From Aequorivita sp. (GTDB lineage: Bacteria > Bacteroidota > Bacteroidia > Flavobacteriales > Flavobacteriaceae): DNA of 5,609 nucleotides. Numbering within the stretch: position 1 is the stretch's first letter; every line of letters begins with the position of its first letter. The DNA lies in contig JAGQYZ010000176.1 in the NCBI GenBank assembly GCA_020435865.1, positions 1 through 5,609 on the forward strand. Reading direction: 5' to 3'. Under the pieces are notes generated by a model that worked only from the letters and a program-made list of their open reading frames with translations, did not search any database and was not told the DNA's origin. A program made the position numbers and the translations under genes. Shown piece by piece: positions 1-5,609 of the stretch.

Positions 1-2039
1 AAACCTATGTTATACTGTTCTTGAGACTCCCATTGAACATTCGAGTTTGGTAATACTGTTGGTACTGCAGCTGTTACAAAATTTCCATTAAAATTATACA
101 CATTGGTATTATATGAGGAAGCAAAGGAGTAATTACCTATGTTTTGATTTCCAGTAATACCATAGCCAAGTCTTAATTTAAGATCGTTGACGGTCTTTGA
201 ATCTTTTAAGAAAGATTCTTCTGATATCCTCCAAGCTGCTGAAGCAGATGGGAAAGTACCATACTTATTACCTTCTCCAAATCTTGAAGAGCCGTCTCTT
301 CTTATAGTAGCGGTAATATAATATTTGTCTTTATAGTCATATTGAGCACGAGCAAAATAAGAGAAGATTGACCATTCTGAACCACTACCGTCAATAGTTG
401 GTTGTAATAGTCCATTGTTAAGGGTTTGGGTACTTTCACTTGCAAAGCCTTGAACAGAGCCACTTATATACTTGAATTTATTCTCTTGAGCACTCGTTCC
501 AATAACAGCTGTTAATGAGCTTCTATTTTCAAATTCTTTGTTATAGGTTAATGTGTTATCCCATAAAAGAGTAATGCTTTTATTGGAAGCTTCTGCTAAA
601 TATGCATTGGGTGAGATGTCAGAATCCCAACTGTATTTTGGAACCCAAGTTCTTGTATCCCAAAAGTTGGCTTCTGTTCCTAATAGCGTTTTGAATTTAA
701 AATTTTTAAGTAAACCTAATTCAGCATAGACTGTTCCTTGTAGGTTGTATCCATTAATTTTGTTTTCAACAATGTTTGATTTTCCAATAGGATTCTCAAC
801 ATCTCCAGAGTACACAGGTTGCCCTAACGGTCCAGAATAATTTCCATCTTCACGGTAAATTGGTTGAGTTGGCAAGGATAAAATTGCATTTTGGATATTG
901 TTGTCTCCATTGCGTTTTAAATCGTAGTTGATTTTTAAACTATTACCAAACTTTAACCTACTGTTGACTTCAGTATCGGTATTAAATTGAAAAATATACC
1001 TGGTATATTCAGAATTTATAATGATACCATTTTGATCAAAGACGTTAAATGATGTGAACAAGTTAGTCTTTTCTCCTCCTTGACTATAGGAAAGTGTAAT
1101 GTTACTTTGGTTGCCAGTTGTGAAAAAAGCGTCAAGCCAATCTGTACCCTGTCCTAATGAAGAGGGATTTGAGAAATTTGGATTGGGCTGAAGACCTCCA
1201 TTCACCAACATTTCATTGCTCAATGTTGCGAATTGTTCGGCATTCAATACGTCAATTATATTTGTTGGCTGTTGGATTGCGGTAAACACATCAATATCAA
1301 GATTGCCTTTTCCTTTTTTTCCTCTCTTAGTTGTGATGATAACAACACCATTAGAACCTCGAGAACCATAAATGGCAGTAGCTGAAGCATCCTTAAGGAC
1401 TTGCAACGATTCCACATCTTTCATGTTTACTTGGTTTAGTCCACCATTTAATGGCATTCCATCCACAACTATCAGAGGGTCATTGTTTCCTATTGTTCCA
1501 ATACCTCTAATTCTAATTGTTGGATTGTTTCCCGGTTGCCCAGAAGTGATAACGGTAACACCGGCAGCACGACCTTGTATAGCATCACCAATGTTTGAGG
1601 ATGGTTGGGATTGCACTTCGTCCATTTTTACGACTGAAAGGGAACCAGTTAGGTCTTTTGCTTTGGATTCGCCATAACCAATAAGCACAACCTCATTTAA
1701 TGAAGTTACGTCTGGTATCAATTGAACCATTATTTTCTCAGTAGTTGGCTCAATTCTCTTGGTTTGATATCCAATATAACTCACTTCGATAATAGATGAT
1801 TTAGAATTTACTTCGATTTCAAATTCTCCATCAAAGTCTGTAATAGCTCCATTAGAAGTCCCAACTTCCAATACAGTAGCACCGACAAGAGGAATATTGT
1901 TTTCATCAATTACTTTTCCAATCACTTTTAAACCGTTGTTGTTTTGCGCGAATAAAAAAGAAGTTGAAAGGAAAAACAGAAAAATCAGTGCAAAAAAGCC
2001 TCTAGGATTATGATTATTACATAACATTTTTTTGTTCAT
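1..2039 (-). CDS. SusC/RagA-family TonB-dependent outer-membrane receptor (N-terminal 679 codons, partial)
   Basis: This is the outer-membrane half of a SusC/SusD-type importer, which takes up oligosaccharides or other large nutrients using TonB energy. I translated the frame codon by codon from the ATG at 2039 to the window edge and found no stop or frameshift. Residues 1-31 form a signal peptide (hydrophobic core, then LFA before Q32). Residues about 38-105 are a carboxypeptidase-regulatory-like domain (GKVIDENNIPLVGATV; DFDGEFEI; VSYIGYQT). The plug follows: NEVVLIGYG at 113-123, IRIRGIGTIGNNDPLIVVDG at about 174-193, and the SusC signature DASATAIYGSRGSNG at 217-231, ending in TTKRG. The barrel begins near 245, with the conserved TATIRRDGSSRFG near 576-588 and AWRISEESF near 602-610. 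Family members are about 1000 aa, so roughly a third is missing to the left, where a susD gene is expected. The substrate cannot be read from this part. An in-frame Met at residue 5 is an alternative start. Confidence 0.96.
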   Translation of the reverse strand, partial: MNKKMLCNNHNPRGFFALIFLFFLSTSFLFAQNNNGLKVIGKVIDENNIPLVGATVLEVGTSNGAITDFDGEFEIEVNSKSSIIEVSYIGYQTKRIEPTTEKIMVQLIPDVTSLNEVVLIGYGESKAKDLTGSLSVVKMDEVQSQPSSNIGDAIQGRAAGVTVITSGQPGNNPTIRIRGIGTIGNNDPLIVVDGMPLNGGLNQVNMKDVESLQVLKDASATAIYGSRGSNGVVIITTKRGKKGKGNLDIDVFTAIQQPTNIIDVLNAEQFATLSNEMLVNGGLQPNPNFSNPSSLGQGTDWLDAFFTTGNQSNITLSYSQGGEKTNLFTSFNVFDQNGIIINSEYTRYIFQFNTDTEVNSRLKFGNSLKINYDLKRNGDNNIQNAILSLPTQPIYREDGNYSGPLGQPVYSGDVENPIGKSNIVENKINGYNLQGTVYAELGLLKNFKFKTLLGTEANFWDTRTWVPKYSWDSDISPNAYLAEASNKSITLLWDNTLTYNKEFENRSSLTAVIGTSAQENKFKYISGSVQGFASESTQTLNNGLLQPTIDGSGSEWSIFSYFARAQYDYKDKYYITATIRRDGSSRFGEGNKYGTFPSASAAWRISEESFLKDSKTVNDLKLRLGYGITGNQNIGNYSFASSYNTNVYNFNGNFVTAAVPTVLPNSNVQWESQEQYNIG

Positions 2040-2300
2040 ATTAATAATGAGTAGTTAAGTTAAATGTGCATATCTTTTGGTTAAAAATGCATAGGCACGA
2101 TTCAAAAGAACAAAAAAATAGAGCTCGTTTTAAAACTTTGCAATTTTATATAGATAAAACAGTAATTTTAAGGTCATATAAAATATTTAAACAATTGATA
2201 TTTAAGTATTTATAGTTAAATAGGGACAAAAATATATATAGAAAATATTTTGACGATACCACAATATTAGCCTGTTTATTTTGTGTTATTTATAAAAATG
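2040..2300. other. AT-rich intergenic region upstream of the SusC gene
   Basis: This 261-bp gap lies between the stop of the regulator gene and the SusC start. No open frame in it looks like a gene. It is very AT-rich and contains two copies of ATATTTAA (2183-2190 and 2198-2205, 15 bp apart) and a small inverted repeat (TATTTA at 2207-2212, TAAATA at 2217-2222). In such AT-rich DNA these may be chance. I found no GC-rich hairpin followed by a T-run, so there is no clear terminator after the regulator gene. The size of the gap suggests that the SusC gene has its own promoter and leader instead of depending only on read-through. Confidence 0.6.
2111..2143 (-). promoter_or_regulatory. Possible Bacteroidota-type promoter of the SusC gene
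   Basis: Read on the minus strand, a TTG (complement of 2141-2143) is followed after 20 bp by TATTTTTTTG (complement of 2111-2120). The known Flavobacterium consensus is TTG, then 17-23 bp, then TAnnTTTG. The match is imperfect because the second box has two extra bases between TA and TTTG. It would give a leader of about 65 nt. A perfect TAnnTTTG box (TATTTTTG, complement of 2227-2234) also exists upstream, but its nearest TTG is 27 bp away. Either, or neither, may be the real start. Confidence 0.25.
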
Positions 2301-3968
2301 TTAGACTTTAATTGTGGTGTTAGCAATAAGGTTTTGGTCAAAATTTTCATTTTTAACCTTAGATTTATTCCTTATACTAGATTTGTAGGCATAAATTGAA
2401 TTAACTGAATACCCTAAAATTTGAGCAATTTTATCATTGTGTTTAATGCCTAACCTGATAAGGGCATAAATTCGTAATTCTTTGGTTAAAATTTGGTCCT
2501 TTTTGAATTTTATTTCATTCCCTTCCTCCATTAAACTATTAAATTCATCAATAAAGCTTGGAAATAAATTAATAAATGCAGTATCGAAGTTTTGTAATAA
2601 TTTTTGTTTCTCTTTTTTAAGATCGTATTTTGTAAGTTTAAAAATGGCTTTTTTATAATCTTCACTAATTAGATCTTCTTTGGTTTCGTTTACTAAGTCA
2701 TTGAATTTTTCAAAAATATTGTCATACTCTGTAAAAAAAAGGCCAAGGTATTCTTCTTTAATTTTATTAGCTTCTGATAATTTTGAATTTCCTTTAACTA
2801 TTTCTTGATTTCTAATTTTGAGTTCTTCGTTAACCAGTACTAGTTGAGCATTGGTTTCTTTCAATTGATTGTGCGCTTTGGAAATTACCTTTCTTGCTTT
2901 TTGAAGTCTTTTAAACTGAAACACTACTATAGACGAGAAAATCACTAAAATTAATAGGAAAATTATTGCCCCAATATATTGCCAGTAAAGCCTTTTCTTT
3001 TCCAGCTCTATATTTTTAACAATTTCTTCCTCTATAAGAGGTAACACTGCTCCCACCTGTAATTTGCGCTGTTGTGCACCATAAAATAGAGCATCTTCAT
3101 TTGCCTTTTGAATGAGTTCAGAAGCCATTTCAAGTTCTCTTTTTTGGAATAACAACTCCGATAATTTTATTATGGCCAGAGATTCTTTTGTTGAGGTTTT
3201 AATATCAGCGATTGCTGCGTAAGCATAGTGATATTCAGCTAAATCCAGTTGTTTCTTTTTGTAATAAATTTCTCCTAATATATAATTTGTGAGTGCCATG
3301 TCCCTTAATCCTAAATCTTGTTTTGCTAAGTTATTTAGATGGATTAGAGCCTCATCAAAATTGTTTGCTTGATACTCATTAAAGGCCTGCATGAATAGAT
3401 TGAAAAAACTTCCTTCTTCAGTCAGCTTTAAGGTTTGTTCTCTATAAAATCGAGCTTTGGCGTTGTATTCTTTATTAAAATCCGGCAGGTTACTATACTC
3501 AGAAAGATCTCCATAACATCTACCATATAACCCATAGTACATAGATTTTGTACCATTGTCAATGGAATCCAATTTGATATCCTCTAAATATCCCAATGCC
3601 TCTCTATACATTCCAACAGAAATACATATATCTGCTGAATTTAGATAAGATATATAAATTAAGGTTGAGTCGTTTAGTTGTTGTGCTATTTCTTTAGATT
3701 GGACAGTGTAGTAATAAGCTGAATCACTTTGAAAAATCTTATATTGGTTAAACAATTCCTGACATAAGCTAAACCTTGAATGTAATTCATCGGGTTTTAA
3801 GCTGTTCAATGAATCCTTAAGGTTTTTTATTTGACTAATTTTATAAGTGTCATAAATCTCTGAAGAATCCATAACCCGCTTGACTTCAGAAAGAATATCA
3901 TTGTTTTGAGCCAGGATTACCCAATCAAATAACAGGCACAAAACAAAGATAACAAGTTTAATATTCAT
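2301..3968 (-). CDS. Membrane-anchored TPR/helix-turn-helix regulator with DUF6377-like C-terminus
   Basis: This is a complete 555-aa protein, probably a one-component sensor-regulator in the inner membrane. Residues 1-20 resemble a signal peptide (cleavage before Q21). Residues about 60-300 are helical and TPR-like, with aromatic and alanine spacing as in LGEIYYKKKQLDLAEYHYAY (231-250). One membrane segment covers about 329-350, followed by a charged coiled coil at about 352-402. The C-terminal part (403-535) matches what I know of DUF6377: FFTEYDNIF, FDTAFINLFPSFIDEFN (461-477), ELRIYALIRLGIK (497-509), then an HTH-like segment, KIAQILGYSVNSIYAYKSSIRNK (start 513). The layout implies a periplasmic sensing part and a cytoplasmic DNA-binding part. 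The family resembles the SusR type of regulator (from memory, not checked). Its position directly upstream of a SusC gene on the same strand fits control of that operon. The start is supported by the signal peptide. No Shine-Dalgarno sequence is seen, and the 108-bp gap to the integrase gene contains no convincing promoter or terminator. DNA binding is inferred, not shown. Confidence 0.88.
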   Translation of the reverse strand: MNIKLVIFVLCLLFDWVILAQNNDILSEVKRVMDSSEIYDTYKISQIKNLKDSLNSLKPDELHSRFSLCQELFNQYKIFQSDSAYYYTVQSKEIAQQLNDSTLIYISYLNSADICISVGMYREALGYLEDIKLDSIDNGTKSMYYGLYGRCYGDLSEYSNLPDFNKEYNAKARFYREQTLKLTEEGSFFNLFMQAFNEYQANNFDEALIHLNNLAKQDLGLRDMALTNYILGEIYYKKKQLDLAEYHYAYAAIADIKTSTKESLAIIKLSELLFQKRELEMASELIQKANEDALFYGAQQRKLQVGAVLPLIEEEIVKNIELEKKRLYWQYIGAIIFLLILVIFSSIVVFQFKRLQKARKVISKAHNQLKETNAQLVLVNEELKIRNQEIVKGNSKLSEANKIKEEYLGLFFTEYDNIFEKFNDLVNETKEDLISEDYKKAIFKLTKYDLKKEKQKLLQNFDTAFINLFPSFIDEFNSLMEEGNEIKFKKDQILTKELRIYALIRLGIKHNDKIAQILGYSVNSIYAYKSSIRNKSKVKNENFDQNLIANTTIKV

Positions 3969-4076
3969 AAGCTTTTGTTATTACTTGACCTTAATTTAAT
4001 CCAAAAAAAATCAATATAACTTACATTTATATATAAAAATAAGTAATTGCAACAAAATCTTATTGACTGTTTAAAC

Positions 4077-5318
4077 TTAAAGTGATTTTGGGAGTAATAA
4101 AGATTTATTCTTTTTATTGCTATTTAATTTTTTCCTTAAAAATTGCATATCCTCACTTACTTTTCTTTCAATTACCCTAGCATAGATTTGAGTTGTTGCA
4201 ATTTTAGTATGGCCAAGAAGCTTAGAAACGGTTTCAATAGGAACTCCATTACTTAAAGTAACTGTAGTTGCAAAGGTGTGACGGGCAACATGGAATGTAA
4301 GATCTTTTTGAATTTCAAGCTTCGTGCAAACTTCCTTGATGTATTGATTCATTTTTTGATTGGAGTACACAGGCAGCAATTTATTGGCATAGATACTCTT
4401 AGGGTTGTCTGCATACTTATCCATAATTTCTTTCGCTTTATCCAAAATGGGCACCCTAACAGCTGTTGAAGTCTTTTCTCTTTGTGTACTTATCCATTTT
4501 GAGCCATCAATACCAATAATAATATTACTCGATTCTAAGTTCTTTACGTCTGCATAGGACAACCCAGTGTAGCAAGCAAAAACAAAAATGTCCCGGGTCA
4601 TTTGATGTGATGGCTTTTCGAGCTCTCCTTCTTCCAAAGTTTTTAATTCTTCCTCGGTTAAATAACCTCTCTCTGTTCTATCGAATTTCAATTGATAATT
4701 AGCCGATGGATCCTTGTCTATCCATTCCAGTCTTAGAGCCAACTTAAACAACTTTTTCAAGCGTTCCATGTGTTTCATCAAACCATTATTATTTAGGCCT
4801 TCTATTGAGTGTAAATACATTTCAAAATCGATAACAAAAGCATAATTAAGCTGCCTTAGATAGACATCTGACCCGTACTTTTTAGTTAAGAACTTTTGGA
4901 TATATGATTCGGTAGTACGGTAATTTTTAAGTGTGCCTGGTCTTAGCACTTTTACCATAACTTGATTGTGGTAAGAAAGTAATTGAGTCAAAGTTTTATT
5001 GTCATTGTCAGTCCCTAAAAAACGAGCTTTGATTACTGAAGCTGTAATTATTCTACCTTCTTTTTTTAATTGACTGTAGCAATCATAGAGCATACTGCGT
5101 GTTTGCTGTATGTGGTTATTTATAATTCTTGCTTCTTGGGAGTTTCCTCTAACACTAGATTTGGTGCTATCCCACATTATTTGTGGAACGCTTCTTTGCA
5201 AGCTAATTTCGATGCGCTTGCCGTTTACTGTTACGCGAACAAAAATCAATGCATTGTCACTCTGCTTAGAGTTGAGGCGAATAAAGAATGTAACGCCAAA
5301 AGTTGAAGTCGAATTCAT
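4077..5318 (-). CDS. Bacteroidota-type tyrosine recombinase (site-specific integrase)
   Basis: This is a complete 413-aa integrase that would cut and join DNA at attachment sites to insert or excise a mobile element. Residues about 7-95 form an arm-binding domain (FFIRLNSKQ; IEISLQRSVPQIMWD). Residues about 105-205 are the SAM-like core-binding domain. The catalytic domain runs from about 215 to 395: TGLSYADV at 251-258, K282 in QREKTS, H343-V-A-R346, H370 in LLGH, and the nucleophile Y379 in TQIYARV. The usual first catalytic arginine (TGLR) is Ser254, the same replacement known in the CTnDOT integrase. Length and domain order are normal for the family and there is no truncation, so the protein is likely functional. 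The start at 5318 gives the expected N-terminus. The gene points away from the tRNA end at the right edge, with a repeat-rich 272-bp region between them. Its specific element family cannot be named from sequence alone. Confidence 0.95.
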   Translation of the reverse strand: MNSTSTFGVTFFIRLNSKQSDNALIFVRVTVNGKRIEISLQRSVPQIMWDSTKSSVRGNSQEARIINNHIQQTRSMLYDCYSQLKKEGRIITASVIKARFLGTDNDNKTLTQLLSYHNQVMVKVLRPGTLKNYRTTESYIQKFLTKKYGSDVYLRQLNYAFVIDFEMYLHSIEGLNNNGLMKHMERLKKLFKLALRLEWIDKDPSANYQLKFDRTERGYLTEEELKTLEEGELEKPSHQMTRDIFVFACYTGLSYADVKNLESSNIIIGIDGSKWISTQREKTSTAVRVPILDKAKEIMDKYADNPKSIYANKLLPVYSNQKMNQYIKEVCTKLEIQKDLTFHVARHTFATTVTLSNGVPIETVSKLLGHTKIATTQIYARVIERKVSEDMQFLRKKLNSNKKNKSLLLPKSL

Positions 5319-5320
5319 AA

Positions 5321-5376
5321 TTGAAAGTGTTTGGTTAAACGAATAACTCGTAACACGAAAGTCAAATCACTTTCAA
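5321..5376. repeat. 9-bp perfect inverted repeat upstream of the integrase start
   Basis: TTGAAAGTG at 5321-5329 is the exact reverse complement of CACTTTCAA at 5368-5376, with 38 bp between. The left half lies only 2 bp upstream of the integrase start codon, so the pair spans the region where the promoter or leader should be. It may be an operator or an integrase binding pair. The right half overlaps GTCAAATCACT (5361-5371), which recurs with one change as GTTAAATCACT at 5393-5403, 32 bp further on. Confidence 0.5.
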
Positions 5377-5396
5377 AAAATTCTAAAAACAGGTTA

Positions 5397-5486
5397 AATC
5401 ACTCACCTAGTTAAACAACTCCTTTTTCCAAAACCTCAGTGTTTATGCACAAACGACCCGAAAAATCACTCACCGAATCACTCACC
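5397..5486. repeat. Three perfect copies of an 11-bp direct repeat (AATCACTCACC)
   Basis: AATCACTCACC occurs at 5397-5407, 5464-5474 and 5476-5486, all in the same orientation (GGTGAGTGATT on the integrase coding strand). The last two are separated by a single G. A partial copy, AATCACT, is at 5365-5371. The repeats are less AT-rich than the surrounding DNA, which makes chance less likely. Their place upstream of an integrase gene and close to a tRNA end suggests arm-type integrase sites or sites for an accessory protein. That role is inferred. Confidence 0.7.
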
Positions 5487-5515
5487 AGAGGGTTGAAAAT
5501 GATTGTTTTTAGTTA

Positions 5516-5552
5516 AATAGTCAAATGACTGAATTTCAATCATTTGACTATT
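5516..5552. repeat. 13-bp perfect inverted repeat with 11-nt spacer
   Basis: AATAGTCAAATGA at 5516-5528 is the exact reverse complement of TCATTTGACTATT at 5540-5552, with the spacer 5529-5539 between. It lies about 40-75 bp downstream of the tRNA 3' end. The arms are AT-rich and no T-run follows on either strand, so it is a poor match to an intrinsic terminator. A dimeric protein binding site, a recombination-related site or an RNA hairpin at the end of the tRNA transcript are all possible. Confidence 0.65.
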
Positions 5553-5590
5553 ATTTGGTGGATTTTGATATGATTTAAAACCCTAAAAAG

Positions 5591-5609
5591 TCGGGATGAC
5601 TGGATTCGA
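5591..5609 (-). tRNA. 3' end of a tRNA gene, probably tRNA-Pro (partial, cut by window edge)
   Basis: Read on the minus strand, the window begins inside a T-loop (TCGAAT, standard positions 55-60). It continues with the 3' half of the T-stem (CCAGT, 61-65), the 3' acceptor strand CATCCCG (66-72) and discriminator A73 at 5591. CCA is not encoded, as is common in Bacteroidota. A run of five T follows at once (complement of 5585-5589) and could help end transcription. The acceptor strand implies a 5' end CGGGATG, so a C1-G72 pair with A73, which is the hallmark of bacterial tRNA-Pro. The anticodon is outside the window. The fragment could also be a duplicated tRNA end acting only as an attachment site. 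Confidence 0.72.

Larger units (their letters stand above)
5319..5590. other. Repeat-dense non-coding region between tRNA and integrase (candidate attachment/control region)
   Basis: No credible gene, including a small excisionase, is present in either strand of this 272-bp stretch. It contains three sets of repeats, annotated separately: a 9-bp inverted repeat next to the integrase start, three 11-bp direct repeats, and a 13-bp inverted repeat. The motif GTTAAA also occurs four times (5334-5339, 5393-5398, 5410-5415, 5512-5517). Clustered short direct and inverted repeats between a tRNA 3' end and an integrase gene are typical of integrase arm sites, excisionase sites and integrase promoters. 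The assignment to any one of these is inferred. Confidence 0.55.
1..5609. mobile_element. Candidate end of an integrative element or genomic island inserted at a tRNA gene
   Basis: A tRNA 3' end, a repeat-rich spacer and a complete tyrosine recombinase gene reading away from the tRNA together form a standard island end. The regulator and SusC receptor genes follow in the same direction and would be cargo. Against certainty, no second copy of the tRNA 3' end occurs in this window, so the other boundary is to the left of position 1 or has been lost. No conjugation, relaxase or phage genes are visible. The true right boundary would lie in or beside the tRNA segment. Confidence 0.45.

Noticed and set aside
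1372..1677. Open frame on the plus strand
   Set aside because: It lies opposite the conserved plug domain of the SusC gene, has a composition that mirrors that domain and no recognisable protein features, so it is an antisense shadow.
2227..2234. Perfect TAnnTTTG box (minus strand) as the SusC promoter
   Set aside because: The nearest upstream TTG is 27 bp away, outside the usual 17-23 bp, and the leader would be nearly 190 nt. I mention it only as an alternative.
4001..4056. Promoter for the regulator gene
   Set aside because: TTG and TATATTG-like strings are present on the minus strand, but no box fits TAnnTTTG with correct spacing.
4278..4469. Short open frame on the plus strand
   Set aside because: It is fully antisense to the catalytic domain of the integrase and shows no gene-like features.
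5070..5346. Two overlapping plus-strand open frames (5070-5306 and 5110-5346)
   Set aside because: Both are antisense to the N-terminal part of the integrase gene, whose domain structure is convincing, and neither looks like an excisionase or other small protein.
5397..5486. CRISPR-like array
   Set aside because: The repeats are only 11 bp, number three, have irregular spacing (67 bp then 12 bp between starts) and no cas genes are nearby.
5516..5552. Intrinsic terminator for the tRNA transcript
   Set aside because: The stem is AT-rich and no T-run follows it on the minus strand. The T-run directly after the tRNA at 5585-5589 is closer, so I kept the hairpin as an unexplained repeat.
1..5590. 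Second copy of the tRNA 3' end (attachment repeat) inside the window
   Set aside because: I looked by eye for the acceptor and T-arm segment (CGGGATG, GGATTCGA and reverse complements) and found no other copy, so the distal boundary is not here.

Overview
The window looks like a Bacteroidota genome, most likely from the class Flavobacteriia. The evidence is an AT-rich sequence, a SusC/RagA-type TonB-dependent outer-membrane receptor, a Bacteroidota-type tyrosine recombinase, a TPR/membrane/helix-turn-helix regulator of a kind typical of this phylum, and start codons without Shine-Dalgarno sequences. Every gene seen is on the minus strand, so the window reads from right to left.

Right edge to left edge: (1) the last 19 nt of a tRNA gene, probably tRNA-Pro, at 5591-5609, cut by the window edge. 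(2) About 270 bp without genes (5319-5590) but rich in structure: a perfect 13-bp inverted repeat, three perfect copies of an 11-bp direct repeat, and a perfect 9-bp inverted repeat just before the integrase start. (3) A complete 413-aa tyrosine recombinase (4077-5318). It has the Ser-for-Arg replacement in the first catalytic motif known from the CTnDOT integrase. (4) A complete 555-aa membrane-anchored regulator (2301-3968) with a signal peptide, TPR-like helices, one membrane segment, a coiled coil and a C-terminal DUF6377-like/HTH region. (5) A 261-bp AT-rich gap with a possible promoter. (6) The first 679 codons of a SusC/RagA receptor (1-2039), which runs off the left edge.

Inferred picture: an integrase gene next to the 3' end of a tRNA, with repeats between them, is the usual architecture of one end of an integrated element. 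The regulator and SusC receptor would then be cargo, as the start of a nutrient-uptake locus whose susD partner and enzymes lie beyond position 1. The regulator could sense a substrate in the periplasm or envelope and switch on the receptor operon. The far attachment site is not in this window, so the element's extent, and whether the SusC locus belongs to it, cannot be settled here. No clearly new biological system is visible. The most unusual part is the repeat-dense region between the tRNA and the integrase.
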